Assembly (NCBI GenBank): GCA_024233115.1
Contig: JACKQB010000005.1
Coordinates: 248,001 to 312,000, forward strand
Direction: 5' to 3'
DNA: 64,000 nt
Source of the DNA: Akkermansiaceae bacterium
Lineage (GTDB): Bacteria > Verrucomicrobiota > Verrucomicrobiia > Verrucomicrobiales > Akkermansiaceae
Numbering within the stretch: the first letter of the stretch is position 1; every line of letters begins with the position of its first letter. The translations under genes and the position numbers were made by a program. Shown here one piece after another: positions 34,357 through 42,768 of this stretch. The notes under the pieces are model-generated. The model saw only the letters and a list, made by a program, of their open reading frames with translations. It searched no databases and was not told where the DNA came from.

Positions 34357-36720
34357 ATGACCACCCATTACCGCACTCTAGCAGCTCTCGTTTTGCTCAG
34401 CCCCCTGGTCGCCCGGGGAGACACCGTCACACCCTCCCTGCCGGATTCCGGCAAGCAGGCCTGGACCGGTGCCGCGCTCTGGGCCAACCCCATGGAAGAC
34501 TGGCACACGGAAGTCACCGACGGCACACCGGCCGCCACCTGTGACCACCCCGGCGGCGACCGGGAACTGGTCGTCCTGACCGCGGAAATCACGGATAAAA
34601 AAGCGCCGCTGGAACTATCCGCCACCTTCAGAACCACCCGGGCACCGGCCGGGAACGCAAAAGGCTTCATCGGCTTCCAGATCGGCCTGCAAGGGCAGTT
34701 TGACGATTACCGGGACTCCGCCATCTACGGCACCGGTTTTGCCGCCGGCATCAAGGCCGACGGACGGCTTTTCATCGGCGGGATGACCGCCGGGCAGGCG
34801 GCGGTCCAATCCTTCGACCGGGCGCTCGACATGAAGCTCAGCGCGACTCCGGCCGCGGACGGCACCTACACCCTCACGCTCACCGCCGGAGACGCCCGCT
34901 TCAGCCACCCCGGGGTGCACGCCTCCTGGCTCCCCGGCCTGGCCTCCTACACGGTTTCCACCCAGGCCCCCGCCATGACCTCCCTCCGCCGGCCTCGTCC
35001 GCAAAACGCCCCCGGCATCCGTCAGAACCGCGGCGGGAAATGGCTCGCCGCCATCAGCGGGATGTCACTCTCCGGGGACAAAATCACAGCCCGGCCCGAG
35101 CGTTCGTTCGGCCCGATCTACTGGACACAACACACCCTCGAGCACAGCGGCAAACTCAACCTGACAGCCCAGCTGGCGCCCGTCTCGCCGACCCGGCCCG
35201 AGGTCAGTCTGAGCATCGACGGCAAAACATCCACCGTCCGTTTCGACCCCCGCTCCCGGGTGGCCAGCTTCCGCCTCGACGGCATCGACACCACCAGGGA
35301 GCACCCCTACACCGTCACCTGGCAGGGGCACAGCTACTCGGGAACCATCAGAAAGGAGCCCCTCGAAAAACCCGACCTGACCGTGGCCGCCCTCTCCTGC
35401 AACGACTCCACCGGTTTCCCGCACAACCTGCTGGTTGACAACGTCAGGCAGCACCAGCCCGACCTGCTCGCCTTCATGGGCGACCAAATCTACGAACCGA
35501 TCGGCGGGTACGGACTGCTTTTCGGGGAGAACAACACCCAGTACGACGACCGCACCGTGCTCTGCTACCTGCGCAAGTACGCCATGCACGGATGGGCCTG
35601 GCGCGAGCTGCTGCGCGACACCCCGGCCTTCGCCCTGCCCGACGACCACGATGTCTTCCACGGCAACCTCTGGGGGGCTGGCGGTAAACTGGCGGACCGC
35701 TCGGGCGGCATCTACGCCGAGGCCCAGGACAGCGGCGGCTACAAGATGTCCGTCGGCTTTGTCAACGCCGTGCACCAGACACAGACCGGCTCACTGCCGA
35801 AACCCGTTGATCCGGCACCCACCGCGACCGGTATCTCCGTCTATTTCACCAACTGGAAATACGCTGGCATCGATTTGGCGATTCTCGCCGACCGACAATT
35901 CAAGTCCGCCCCCAAGGCACTTCTGCCCGATTCCAAAATCCGCAACGGCTGGCCGCAGAACTTCGACTTCCAGCGACCGGCCCTGAAAAACCCACGCGTG
36001 CTCGACCACCCGCAGGCTGAGTTGTTAGGAAAGCGGCAGGAGGCATTCCTCGAAACATGGGCGACCGGAAAAGACAAGCGGTCCGACTGGAGTCTGGTCA
36101 TTTCCGCCACCCCGCTGATGACCCTGCAGTCCATCCCCGAGGACAAATTCTCCGACGGCGTGGTGCCCTCGCTCAAACGCCCCCGCCCGGGCGACTACCC
36201 GGCCAACGACATCCCCAAGCTCGACTACGACTCCAACGGCTGGCCGCAGGGCAAGCGCGACCTCGCCGTCGATCTCATCACCAGGGCGCATGCGGTTCAC
36301 GTCACCGGCGACCAGCACCTTGGCTCCACCGGCCAGTACGGCACGGACCGGTTCAACAACTCCGCCTGGTGGATCTCCTCGCCCGCCATCGCCAACCTCT
36401 GGCCACGCCGCTGGTTCCCCAGGGACGGAGGCGCCAACCGCCGCGAGGGCGACCCGAAGTACACCGGCGAGTTCGAGGACGGGTTCGGCAACAAAATGAC
36501 CCTGCACGCCGCGTCCAACCCGTACGACATCGACCGCGAACCGTCCCGTCTCTACGACAAGGCGGTGGGCTACTCGATCCTCACCCTGCACCGCGGGGAC
36601 GGCAGCATCACCCTCGCCAACTGGCCCTACTACTCCGGCCCGGAAAACAAGGTGGACAATCAGCCCTACCCGGGCTGGCCAATCACCATCGACCCGAAAA
36701 CCAACAAGCGCATCAAGTAA
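34357..36720 (+). CDS. PhoD-like metallophosphatase, exported
   Basis: A 787-residue exported protein; ATG 34357 starts a signal peptide (TLAALVLLSPLVARG) and is preferred to 34291. The first 340 residues are a beta-rich region of unknown type. The metallophosphatase part follows (about 345-760): VAALSCNDSTG, LLAFMGDQIYE, ALPDDHDVFHGNLWG, LVISATPLM and HVTGDQHLGS, the metal-ligand blocks of PhoD-like phosphatases. The likely role is release of phosphate from phosphodiesters or esters in the periplasm. No Pho-box was seen upstream. It is one of the few non-glycan enzymes in this stretch, and phosphorylated glycans are a possible link. Confidence 0.78.
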   Translation: MTTHYRTLAALVLLSPLVARGDTVTPSLPDSGKQAWTGAALWANPMEDWHTEVTDGTPAATCDHPGGDRELVVLTAEITDKKAPLELSATFRTTRAPAGNAKGFIGFQIGLQGQFDDYRDSAIYGTGFAAGIKADGRLFIGGMTAGQAAVQSFDRALDMKLSATPAADGTYTLTLTAGDARFSHPGVHASWLPGLASYTVSTQAPAMTSLRRPRPQNAPGIRQNRGGKWLAAISGMSLSGDKITARPERSFGPIYWTQHTLEHSGKLNLTAQLAPVSPTRPEVSLSIDGKTSTVRFDPRSRVASFRLDGIDTTREHPYTVTWQGHSYSGTIRKEPLEKPDLTVAALSCNDSTGFPHNLLVDNVRQHQPDLLAFMGDQIYEPIGGYGLLFGENNTQYDDRTVLCYLRKYAMHGWAWRELLRDTPAFALPDDHDVFHGNLWGAGGKLADRSGGIYAEAQDSGGYKMSVGFVNAVHQTQTGSLPKPVDPAPTATGISVYFTNWKYAGIDLAILADRQFKSAPKALLPDSKIRNGWPQNFDFQRPALKNPRVLDHPQAELLGKRQEAFLETWATGKDKRSDWSLVISATPLMTLQSIPEDKFSDGVVPSLKRPRPGDYPANDIPKLDYDSNGWPQGKRDLAVDLITRAHAVHVTGDQHLGSTGQYGTDRFNNSAWWISSPAIANLWPRRWFPRDGGANRREGDPKYTGEFEDGFGNKMTLHAASNPYDIDREPSRLYDKAVGYSILTLHRGDGSITLANWPYYSGPENKVDNQPYPGWPITIDPKTNKRIK

Positions 36721-36745
36721 TCCCGCCGTCCGTACTCCAAGGGGG

Positions 36746-39703
36746 TTACTCGATGATCAGCCAGGTGTAGCCGTTGGCGGGGAGGGTCACTTTGATATCG
36801 ACGGAGTAGTCCCGCTTGAGTGTGTGGCGGGTGGCTTTTCCCTCTTCCCTGCGGATGGATGCGGTATCGGTCAGGCCGGTGTAGTAAAGGGGCACGTTGA
36901 TGCTGCGGGTCACTTCCTCGTCCAGCGGGTTGAAGACCAGCAGCATACCCTTTTCCTTGGCTCCGGGTTTGGAATTCACATGCAGGTAATAATCGATGTC
37001 CCGACCGTCCGGGCGCTTGAGGTGGATGATGTCGCCGTGGATGATGTCGTAGTATTTTTTATACCACGCCATCCACTTGAGCAGCATGGCCTTGGACTTG
37101 GGGCCGTCGTAGAGTCGGTGGCCGCGGACCCAGACCTGCGCACCGGAGGCGAGCTGCATGAAGAAGAAGCGCTCGTACTTGTCGAGGTTCTTTTCCATGC
37201 CGCCGTGCAGCTTCTCGGTGTTGAGGTTGATCCATCCCATTTGGGCGGTTTTGTGGTAGGTGGCGTCAAAGATATACTGGCGCAGGATCACGGTCTGGAG
37301 TGAGACATCGATGTTGTCGGTGGCCTCGCGGTAGCCCATGCCGGTACAGGTCTGGCCGTTGAGCACATACCAGTCGGGGATGGTCAGGTAGAGGTTGCGG
37401 CGCTGTCCCTCGGCGAGGACTTTGCACTGCCACTTCCACTGCGCCCACTGCGAATCCTCGAGGCCTCTGTGGTGGGCGTGCTCGGTGGATGCGCAGGCAT
37501 CGCCGTGGAAAGGACCGTCCGGCTTGTAGGCGCCCATGCCGGTCTGATCGAACATTTTCCACATGTTTTCATAATACATGTCCGCCCACGCGCTGGCGGC
37601 GCAGACGCTTTGGCCGAAGGCGCTGCCGGGTTTTTTGGAAACGGGGTCGATGCAGTTGAACTTGGAGCCCCAGCCGCCTTGGGAGGCGATGACGAGCTGA
37701 TAGGCGCCGACGCGGATGTTGTATTTTTTGGCGTAGTCGCAGACGGCCTTCATCGAGCTGACATTGCCAGCCGAAAGGTCGGCGTAGTTAAACGAGCCGG
37801 GGTGCTCGGGTGCCTGGAGTTGTTCGAAGCCGATCTCATGCATCTGGTCGAGCAGTGGTCCGAGGGTTTTCATGTCGCGGCTGTATGGGGCGTGGACTTC
37901 CAACAATTTCTCGTTGGACTGCGGTGCCAACACGCGGTAGAAGCGGCGCTGGGCGAGGAAGGCGCGCTCGGTGCCGGTGGGGACGTCGTTGAGGATCTCG
38001 AAGGTGCGGAAGGCGTCAAAGTGGTCGCCTGTTTTGACCAACCAGTTAGGTCCGGTGGGCGGGGTGCTGAGCAGCAGGGCGTTCTCGGGGTCATCGAGAA
38101 AGATGTCCTCGGCGGGGTTGAGTGTGGCCATGGAGCCCCAGTCGGGATCGCGGATGAAACGGGTGGTACCGCCGCCGAGGTAGTAGTCCTTGTAAGCGGC
38201 ACGGCCCCCGTTGGCGTGGATGCCGAGGCCACTGCTTTGAGGTCTGAAGTTGGCCAGGGCGAACGAGTAGTCGCTCTCGACGTGGATGTTGCGCGAGGTC
38301 GAGGGCTGGACCGCGAGATATTCACCCTCGAACCTGGTGACGGTCAGGTCTTTTCCGGACTTGTTGATCAACTGGAAGGTTTTCATCATCACGGGAATGC
38401 CGTTGTAGATTTCATAACTAACAGCCACGCCGATGCCCTTGTAATGGTCCGAGCCGGTGAACTGGAAGGTGGCGCGCAGGCCGTTGGCGGGCCAGGCGAT
38501 GTCCTTGGGGGCGTTGCACTTGGGATTCCACTCGTAGGGTTTGACACAGGGGCCGACCGTCATGCCGGAGAGCTTGAATGCGCCGGGGATGGACTGGAGC
38601 CGGTCGAACCAGGCGGGGGTGATGAAGGCCTTGTCGGGTGCGCCGGTGAGTCCGCCGACGTTGACCCATTTGCCGTCGATGCTGACCCGGACCTCCGGTT
38701 TGATCGCGCGGACAAACTCGATGTCCTTGTCGCTGCGCCGCAGGCTGATGCAGCCGAGGTTGTTGTCGGTGACCAGGAAGGTGCGGCTGACCAGGCCGTT
38801 GGAAAGCATGATCTGGGCACTTTGCTGATCTGCGGACGGCACAACCTGGACCGATGCCACGGTGCGCGGCGGGCTGAGCAACCAGTCTTCCTTGGCGGGT
38901 TTTTCATCGAAGCCCTTGACGACTTTGATGCTGGGTGTCTTGAGGATTTTCCGGATCAGCTTGCCGCGTTTGGCGAGCTCGGCGGCCTGGATGACCTTGA
39001 GTTTGTTGCTGTCCATGAGGAAATCGGAGCCGGGGTCGAATTTGCCCGGCTTGAAGGTGGAGTAGCGGACCTCACCGACCCAGCCGTTGAAGGGTTCGCG
39101 GTTGGGAGCGGTGGCGCCGATGGAGAAGTTGGCACTGCCCCCGCCGATGCCGGGGAGCTGGTTGGCGACACGTTTGCCGTTGATCCATGCGGAAACCATG
39201 CCGGAGGCCTTCACCAGCGCGAGGTGGGTCCACTTTTTGGCCTCGACCTTGCCGATGCTGCGGTCGCCGACACCGCCGACCAGCACCATCCAGTCGCCGT
39301 TTTTCTGACCCAGGATGAAGCCGCGCCCCCCGTCACCGTTGGCGATGGCGGCGTGGTATCCGGGATCGTCGGCCTTGCTGGCGTAAACCCAGGTCTCGAT
39401 GACAAAGTTGTCGCCACCGACGAGGTTTTTGGGCGTACGGTAGCATTCGTCCGGTTTTTCAAATTTGACCACGGAGTCATATTCGGTATGGCGGGGTTCC
39501 GGGCTGTTAGTGGTGATTTTCGGTCGGCCCTGACGTGTCAGGGCCGGCGCGCCCTCGGCCTGGCTATCGATTTTTTCAGGTGCGAGCGTGTCCCGGATGC
39601 CCCCCTGCCCCTTGAGGTTGTAGTGCGCGACGGGTTGGACTTCTCCCTGGGCGGGGAGAAACGTGGTGAGCAGTAGGCAGGGTAGAAGTGCGAGCTTGGT
39701 CAT
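36746..39703 (-). CDS. LamG plus clan GH-D-like (GH36/GH27-like) putative glycosidase
   Basis: A 985-residue exported protein. Signal peptide about 1-20. Residues about 60-235 are a LamG sandwich (FVIETWVYASK, WTHLALVKASGMVSAWINGKR). About 290-580 is a beta-supersandwich of the GH36 type (MLSNGLVSRTFLVTDNNLGCISL, IPVMMKTFQLINKSG). About 600-880 alternates like a TIM barrel, with YNIRVGAYQLVIASQGGWGS, AYKPDGPFHGDA and NLYLTIPDWYVLNG; an Asp in one of these would be the nucleophile. The chain closes with a small C-terminal beta domain. Alpha-galactosidase activity is possible, but several GH families share this build and I cannot choose. The gene follows a GH2 gene on the same strand. Confidence 0.5.
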   Translation of the reverse strand: MTKLALLPCLLLTTFLPAQGEVQPVAHYNLKGQGGIRDTLAPEKIDSQAEGAPALTRQGRPKITTNSPEPRHTEYDSVVKFEKPDECYRTPKNLVGGDNFVIETWVYASKADDPGYHAAIANGDGGRGFILGQKNGDWMVLVGGVGDRSIGKVEAKKWTHLALVKASGMVSAWINGKRVANQLPGIGGGSANFSIGATAPNREPFNGWVGEVRYSTFKPGKFDPGSDFLMDSNKLKVIQAAELAKRGKLIRKILKTPSIKVVKGFDEKPAKEDWLLSPPRTVASVQVVPSADQQSAQIMLSNGLVSRTFLVTDNNLGCISLRRSDKDIEFVRAIKPEVRVSIDGKWVNVGGLTGAPDKAFITPAWFDRLQSIPGAFKLSGMTVGPCVKPYEWNPKCNAPKDIAWPANGLRATFQFTGSDHYKGIGVAVSYEIYNGIPVMMKTFQLINKSGKDLTVTRFEGEYLAVQPSTSRNIHVESDYSFALANFRPQSSGLGIHANGGRAAYKDYYLGGGTTRFIRDPDWGSMATLNPAEDIFLDDPENALLLSTPPTGPNWLVKTGDHFDAFRTFEILNDVPTGTERAFLAQRRFYRVLAPQSNEKLLEVHAPYSRDMKTLGPLLDQMHEIGFEQLQAPEHPGSFNYADLSAGNVSSMKAVCDYAKKYNIRVGAYQLVIASQGGWGSKFNCIDPVSKKPGSAFGQSVCAASAWADMYYENMWKMFDQTGMGAYKPDGPFHGDACASTEHAHHRGLEDSQWAQWKWQCKVLAEGQRRNLYLTIPDWYVLNGQTCTGMGYREATDNIDVSLQTVILRQYIFDATYHKTAQMGWINLNTEKLHGGMEKNLDKYERFFFMQLASGAQVWVRGHRLYDGPKSKAMLLKWMAWYKKYYDIIHGDIIHLKRPDGRDIDYYLHVNSKPGAKEKGMLLVFNPLDEEVTRSINVPLYYTGLTDTASIRREEGKATRHTLKRDYSVDIKVTLPANGYTWLIIE

Positions 39704-39773
39704 GGTCGGTGGTGGTGGTTGGAAAGGTAATCGGGTGATCGAGATGATGGTCGATAGCTTGAGTCAGTAGTCG

Positions 39774-39807
39774 AGCAGATGAGTAGACGCGTGTCTACGC
39801 ATCTGCT
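39774..39807. promoter_or_regulatory. 15-base stem-loop upstream of the GH-D-like gene
   Basis: AGCAGATGAGTAGAC and GTCTACGCATCTGCT pair with one mismatch around GCGT. It lies 70 bases before the 39703 start and 156 bases after the GH2 stop on the minus strand. The four T residues that follow are on the plus strand, where no gene ends. It may be an operator or a mRNA-processing hairpin rather than a terminator. Confidence 0.45.
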
Positions 39808-39962
39808 TTTGGCAATCTTTCGAATGGGCGGAATTTTTTCTGCAGCATAGTGGTCTTGTCGGGGATGGTGCAATGATTAAGGTGCGCCGGGGAGCGCCAT
39901 GTTTTTTTAGCAAAAGTGTTGTTCCCGGCGCACAGGCCCAAGGGTGGGTGGGCTTCGTGGGT

Positions 39963-42563
39963 TTAGCTGCCGATCAGTTTGCGGATCTGGCCGCCGGGAT
40001 TGTCGAGTTTTTTGCCTTTGTCGGCCGCGGGGAAGAGATCGATGTCGAAGGCGGTGTCGTGCAGGAGTTTGCCGTTCCTATCGAAAAGGCCGAGCCGGAC
40101 GGTGAGTGGTTGGCGATGGGAAACGTCGGGGGTGGTGATGACAATGCGGCCTTGGAAGGTGGGGGTGGACGCTTCCACCTTTGCGGGTGCGCTTCCGGTT
40201 TGCAGAACTTTTCCATCAAGCACCGTCTGGAAGCGGAGGGTGGCCTGAGCGGGGACTTCCGTGGTGTCATTGCAGACCCAGGCGCAGAGACGGATGGTAT
40301 CGCCGCCGTGTGCGTAGGATTGTTCGAGCTGGAGGTTGACCGACAGCGGAGTCAGCGCATCGCGGAAGGCGAAGTAGGCGGGTTTTGCTTGTCGGTCGCA
40401 GTCCATCACGCTTTTCATCCAGCATGCGGGCCATGCGTCGATGAGGAGGTGCAGGGCGGTGGAGTTCATTTTGTAGTCGCGGCGGAAGGCTTCGGTTTGC
40501 AGCCGGACTGCCTGCTTCTGGTGATTCTGGCTGGCATCGACCCATTCCTTCATGGTTTTCTGTCGCCCATACCAGCGCACGCCGAGATCGCTGTGCCCCC
40601 AGTTCTGGTTGCGGGGGATGGGGCGCGGGTCCCAGGTGCCGTCGGGTCTTTCCTTGACCCATTCAGCCGGGTAGTTTTTCTTCATGGTGGCGATGGATTC
40701 CAGCCCTTCCGCGCCATACTCGCCGCAGCCGTGCATCCATCCTGCGCGGGTGCCCATCCAGCCCCCCCGGTAGAGGTTTTTGAAGGATGTGCCGTGGTTG
40801 AAATACCATCCGGCGTAGCAGTGGTGATCGGAATATTTTCGGCTCAGGTTAAGATAGTCACCATCGCACCACTTGATGACCTGACCGGGGTTGAGAATGC
40901 CGACGGCGTGATCCCATTGGTGGAATGTCTCGATCATCTGTCCGGCGTTCTGGGAAGCGTCGCGGTAGCCGGGTTCGTTCATGTAGGAAATGACGGCATT
41001 GCAGGGGTGGCTGCGGATGAGGCGCATCATTTCCACGAGCTGGCGGCCGGACTCCTTCGCCTGGTCGTAACGGATGTTCACAAACAGCGGCATGTCGGTC
41101 TGGGCGAGTAGTCCCAGTTTGTCAAAATACTCGTAAGCCTCTTCCTGGCAAGGTTGCTGGGTCATGCGCCAGAAATTCATGTTGGCGATTTTGGCGAGCA
41201 GGATGTCGTCGCGCAGCTGATCGAAGTCGCCGCGTTTGACGCACTGCATGATGTTGCCCATCATGTTGGCACCGCGGAGTTTGATTTCCTTGTTGTTGAG
41301 GTAGAAGCGCCCCTTGGGTTTGCTGGTGGCCGATTGCACGAAGCTGCGCATGCCGAACTGGCGTTTTGCGGCATCAACCACGCTGCCGGCGCGCAGGACC
41401 TTGACCTGCACCTGATAGAGCCATGGTTCGTCAAGCGACCAGACACGGAGTTTATCCCGGGGGATTTTCACCAGGAACTTGACCTGGGTGAAACCGGGTG
41501 CGCCGGGTGCGGAGGATTTCACGACTCGATAGGGCGACTGATCCACGGTGATTGCTTCTTTGAAATTCTGGCCGTAAAGCGAGTATCTGAGGGTGGTATT
41601 TTTGTCCTCCATGAGCGCGGCGGGGACTTCGACAGAGATTTCGGCCATGGATTTTTCCAGCATGGGACGGGCGAACAGGTCGTTGATGTAGGCGGCGTTG
41701 CGGGTTTCAATGTAGCAGCGCTGGTTGAGGCCGAATCCGATCGGGCACATGTGCCAGCCCATGCCGAGTCCCGGCTCGTCCCAGCCCATGCCACCGCAGG
41801 CGGCGAGTTTTTTGCCGAACTTGCGGTTGGTCAGGAACAGGTTGTCACCCATCATCGGGGAGTCGTTGAAAGCCTTGATGAAAAGTTCGTTTTTCCCCGG
41901 CTTGGCATAGGGTTTGATATCGAACTCAAAGGAACCGATGAGCCCCTCGTGCGAGCCTACTTTTTTGCCGTTGAGAAAAATTTCCACAATGTAGTCGGCA
42001 CCATTGAAGTGGAGGAAGCACTTTTCCGCCTTGAGCTGGTCTTCGGTGAGGGTGATCTCCGTCCGGTAATGCGCCTCGGCTTTATTGATGGGGCCGCTGT
42101 AGTGGGGGATGGTGACGGTTTTCCATGGGTTGGGTTCGGGGATGGGTTCCACCTTGGGGATGGTGTAAAGGTTTCCCTTTTCATCCTCGCGCATCTCGGA
42201 ATTGATGAGTTTCCATTGAAATTGTTGAATCTCCGTCCGCTGGCGTACCACCGGCAACGCGGGGGCGAGTTCAGCCATGAATGGGGCGAATTTCTCACGC
42301 ATCCTCTGCAGCTCGGCATCGAGTTCCTCCTGCGTGTCGATCTTGTTTTCCGGTTTGAAACCGATCGCAGGCCGTGCGCTCCACGGTAGTGTGATGTCTG
42401 GAAGTTTTGGCGCCGGGTTGGGTGCCAGACCGGGGACCACCGCGTTTTTCTGTTTCGCGATTTCTTCAAAGAGATCCTTTTCCTTACCCGGAAGAGGCAG
42501 CGTCATCAACAGAGTTGAGGCGAGAGCCAGGGTGGTCATTTTCATGAGAGCATTGTTTTTCAT
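39963..42563 (-). CDS. GH2 family glycoside hydrolase, exported
   Basis: An 866-residue exported enzyme; start at 42563 (MKNNALMKMTTLALASTLLMTLPLPG), rejecting an open frame that extends to 43196 across a divergent gene. Residues about 160-250 form the GH2 sugar-binding jelly-roll (CFLHFNGADYIVEIFLNGKKVG), about 300-405 the immunoglobulin-like domain, and about 410-700 the catalytic barrel. Glu530 in SYMNEPG is the acid/base and Glu615 in GCGEYGAEG the likely nucleophile. GH2 includes beta-galactosidases, beta-mannosidases and beta-glucuronidases; none is decided by the motifs seen. Beta-mannosidase would suit the neighbouring alpha-mannosidases, beta-glucuronidase the PL8 lyase. Confidence 0.82.
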   Translation of the reverse strand: MKNNALMKMTTLALASTLLMTLPLPGKEKDLFEEIAKQKNAVVPGLAPNPAPKLPDITLPWSARPAIGFKPENKIDTQEELDAELQRMREKFAPFMAELAPALPVVRQRTEIQQFQWKLINSEMREDEKGNLYTIPKVEPIPEPNPWKTVTIPHYSGPINKAEAHYRTEITLTEDQLKAEKCFLHFNGADYIVEIFLNGKKVGSHEGLIGSFEFDIKPYAKPGKNELFIKAFNDSPMMGDNLFLTNRKFGKKLAACGGMGWDEPGLGMGWHMCPIGFGLNQRCYIETRNAAYINDLFARPMLEKSMAEISVEVPAALMEDKNTTLRYSLYGQNFKEAITVDQSPYRVVKSSAPGAPGFTQVKFLVKIPRDKLRVWSLDEPWLYQVQVKVLRAGSVVDAAKRQFGMRSFVQSATSKPKGRFYLNNKEIKLRGANMMGNIMQCVKRGDFDQLRDDILLAKIANMNFWRMTQQPCQEEAYEYFDKLGLLAQTDMPLFVNIRYDQAKESGRQLVEMMRLIRSHPCNAVISYMNEPGYRDASQNAGQMIETFHQWDHAVGILNPGQVIKWCDGDYLNLSRKYSDHHCYAGWYFNHGTSFKNLYRGGWMGTRAGWMHGCGEYGAEGLESIATMKKNYPAEWVKERPDGTWDPRPIPRNQNWGHSDLGVRWYGRQKTMKEWVDASQNHQKQAVRLQTEAFRRDYKMNSTALHLLIDAWPACWMKSVMDCDRQAKPAYFAFRDALTPLSVNLQLEQSYAHGGDTIRLCAWVCNDTTEVPAQATLRFQTVLDGKVLQTGSAPAKVEASTPTFQGRIVITTPDVSHRQPLTVRLGLFDRNGKLLHDTAFDIDLFPAADKGKKLDNPGGQIRKLIGS

Positions 42564-42768
42564 AGTATCGTGCAGGTAAGTGGTATGACTTGAATACTGG
42601 GAAGAGCCAAACCGTCCATGGTCTTGTGAGATTGGACGATTTGTTTGTAAAACCAGTCTTATTGGCAACGTATCTACGCAGCAAACCAGCGCAACATGAA
42701 AATTGATTTTAAGGAGATCAGTGATACGGGGGTTGGTAAGCAATGGTCCTTTAAATAATGGTCGCCTT

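Noticed and set aside
37469..39676. Plus-strand open frame of 735 codons opposite the LamG/GH-D-like gene
   Set aside because: Shadow of a real minus-strand gene with signal peptide and LamG motifs.
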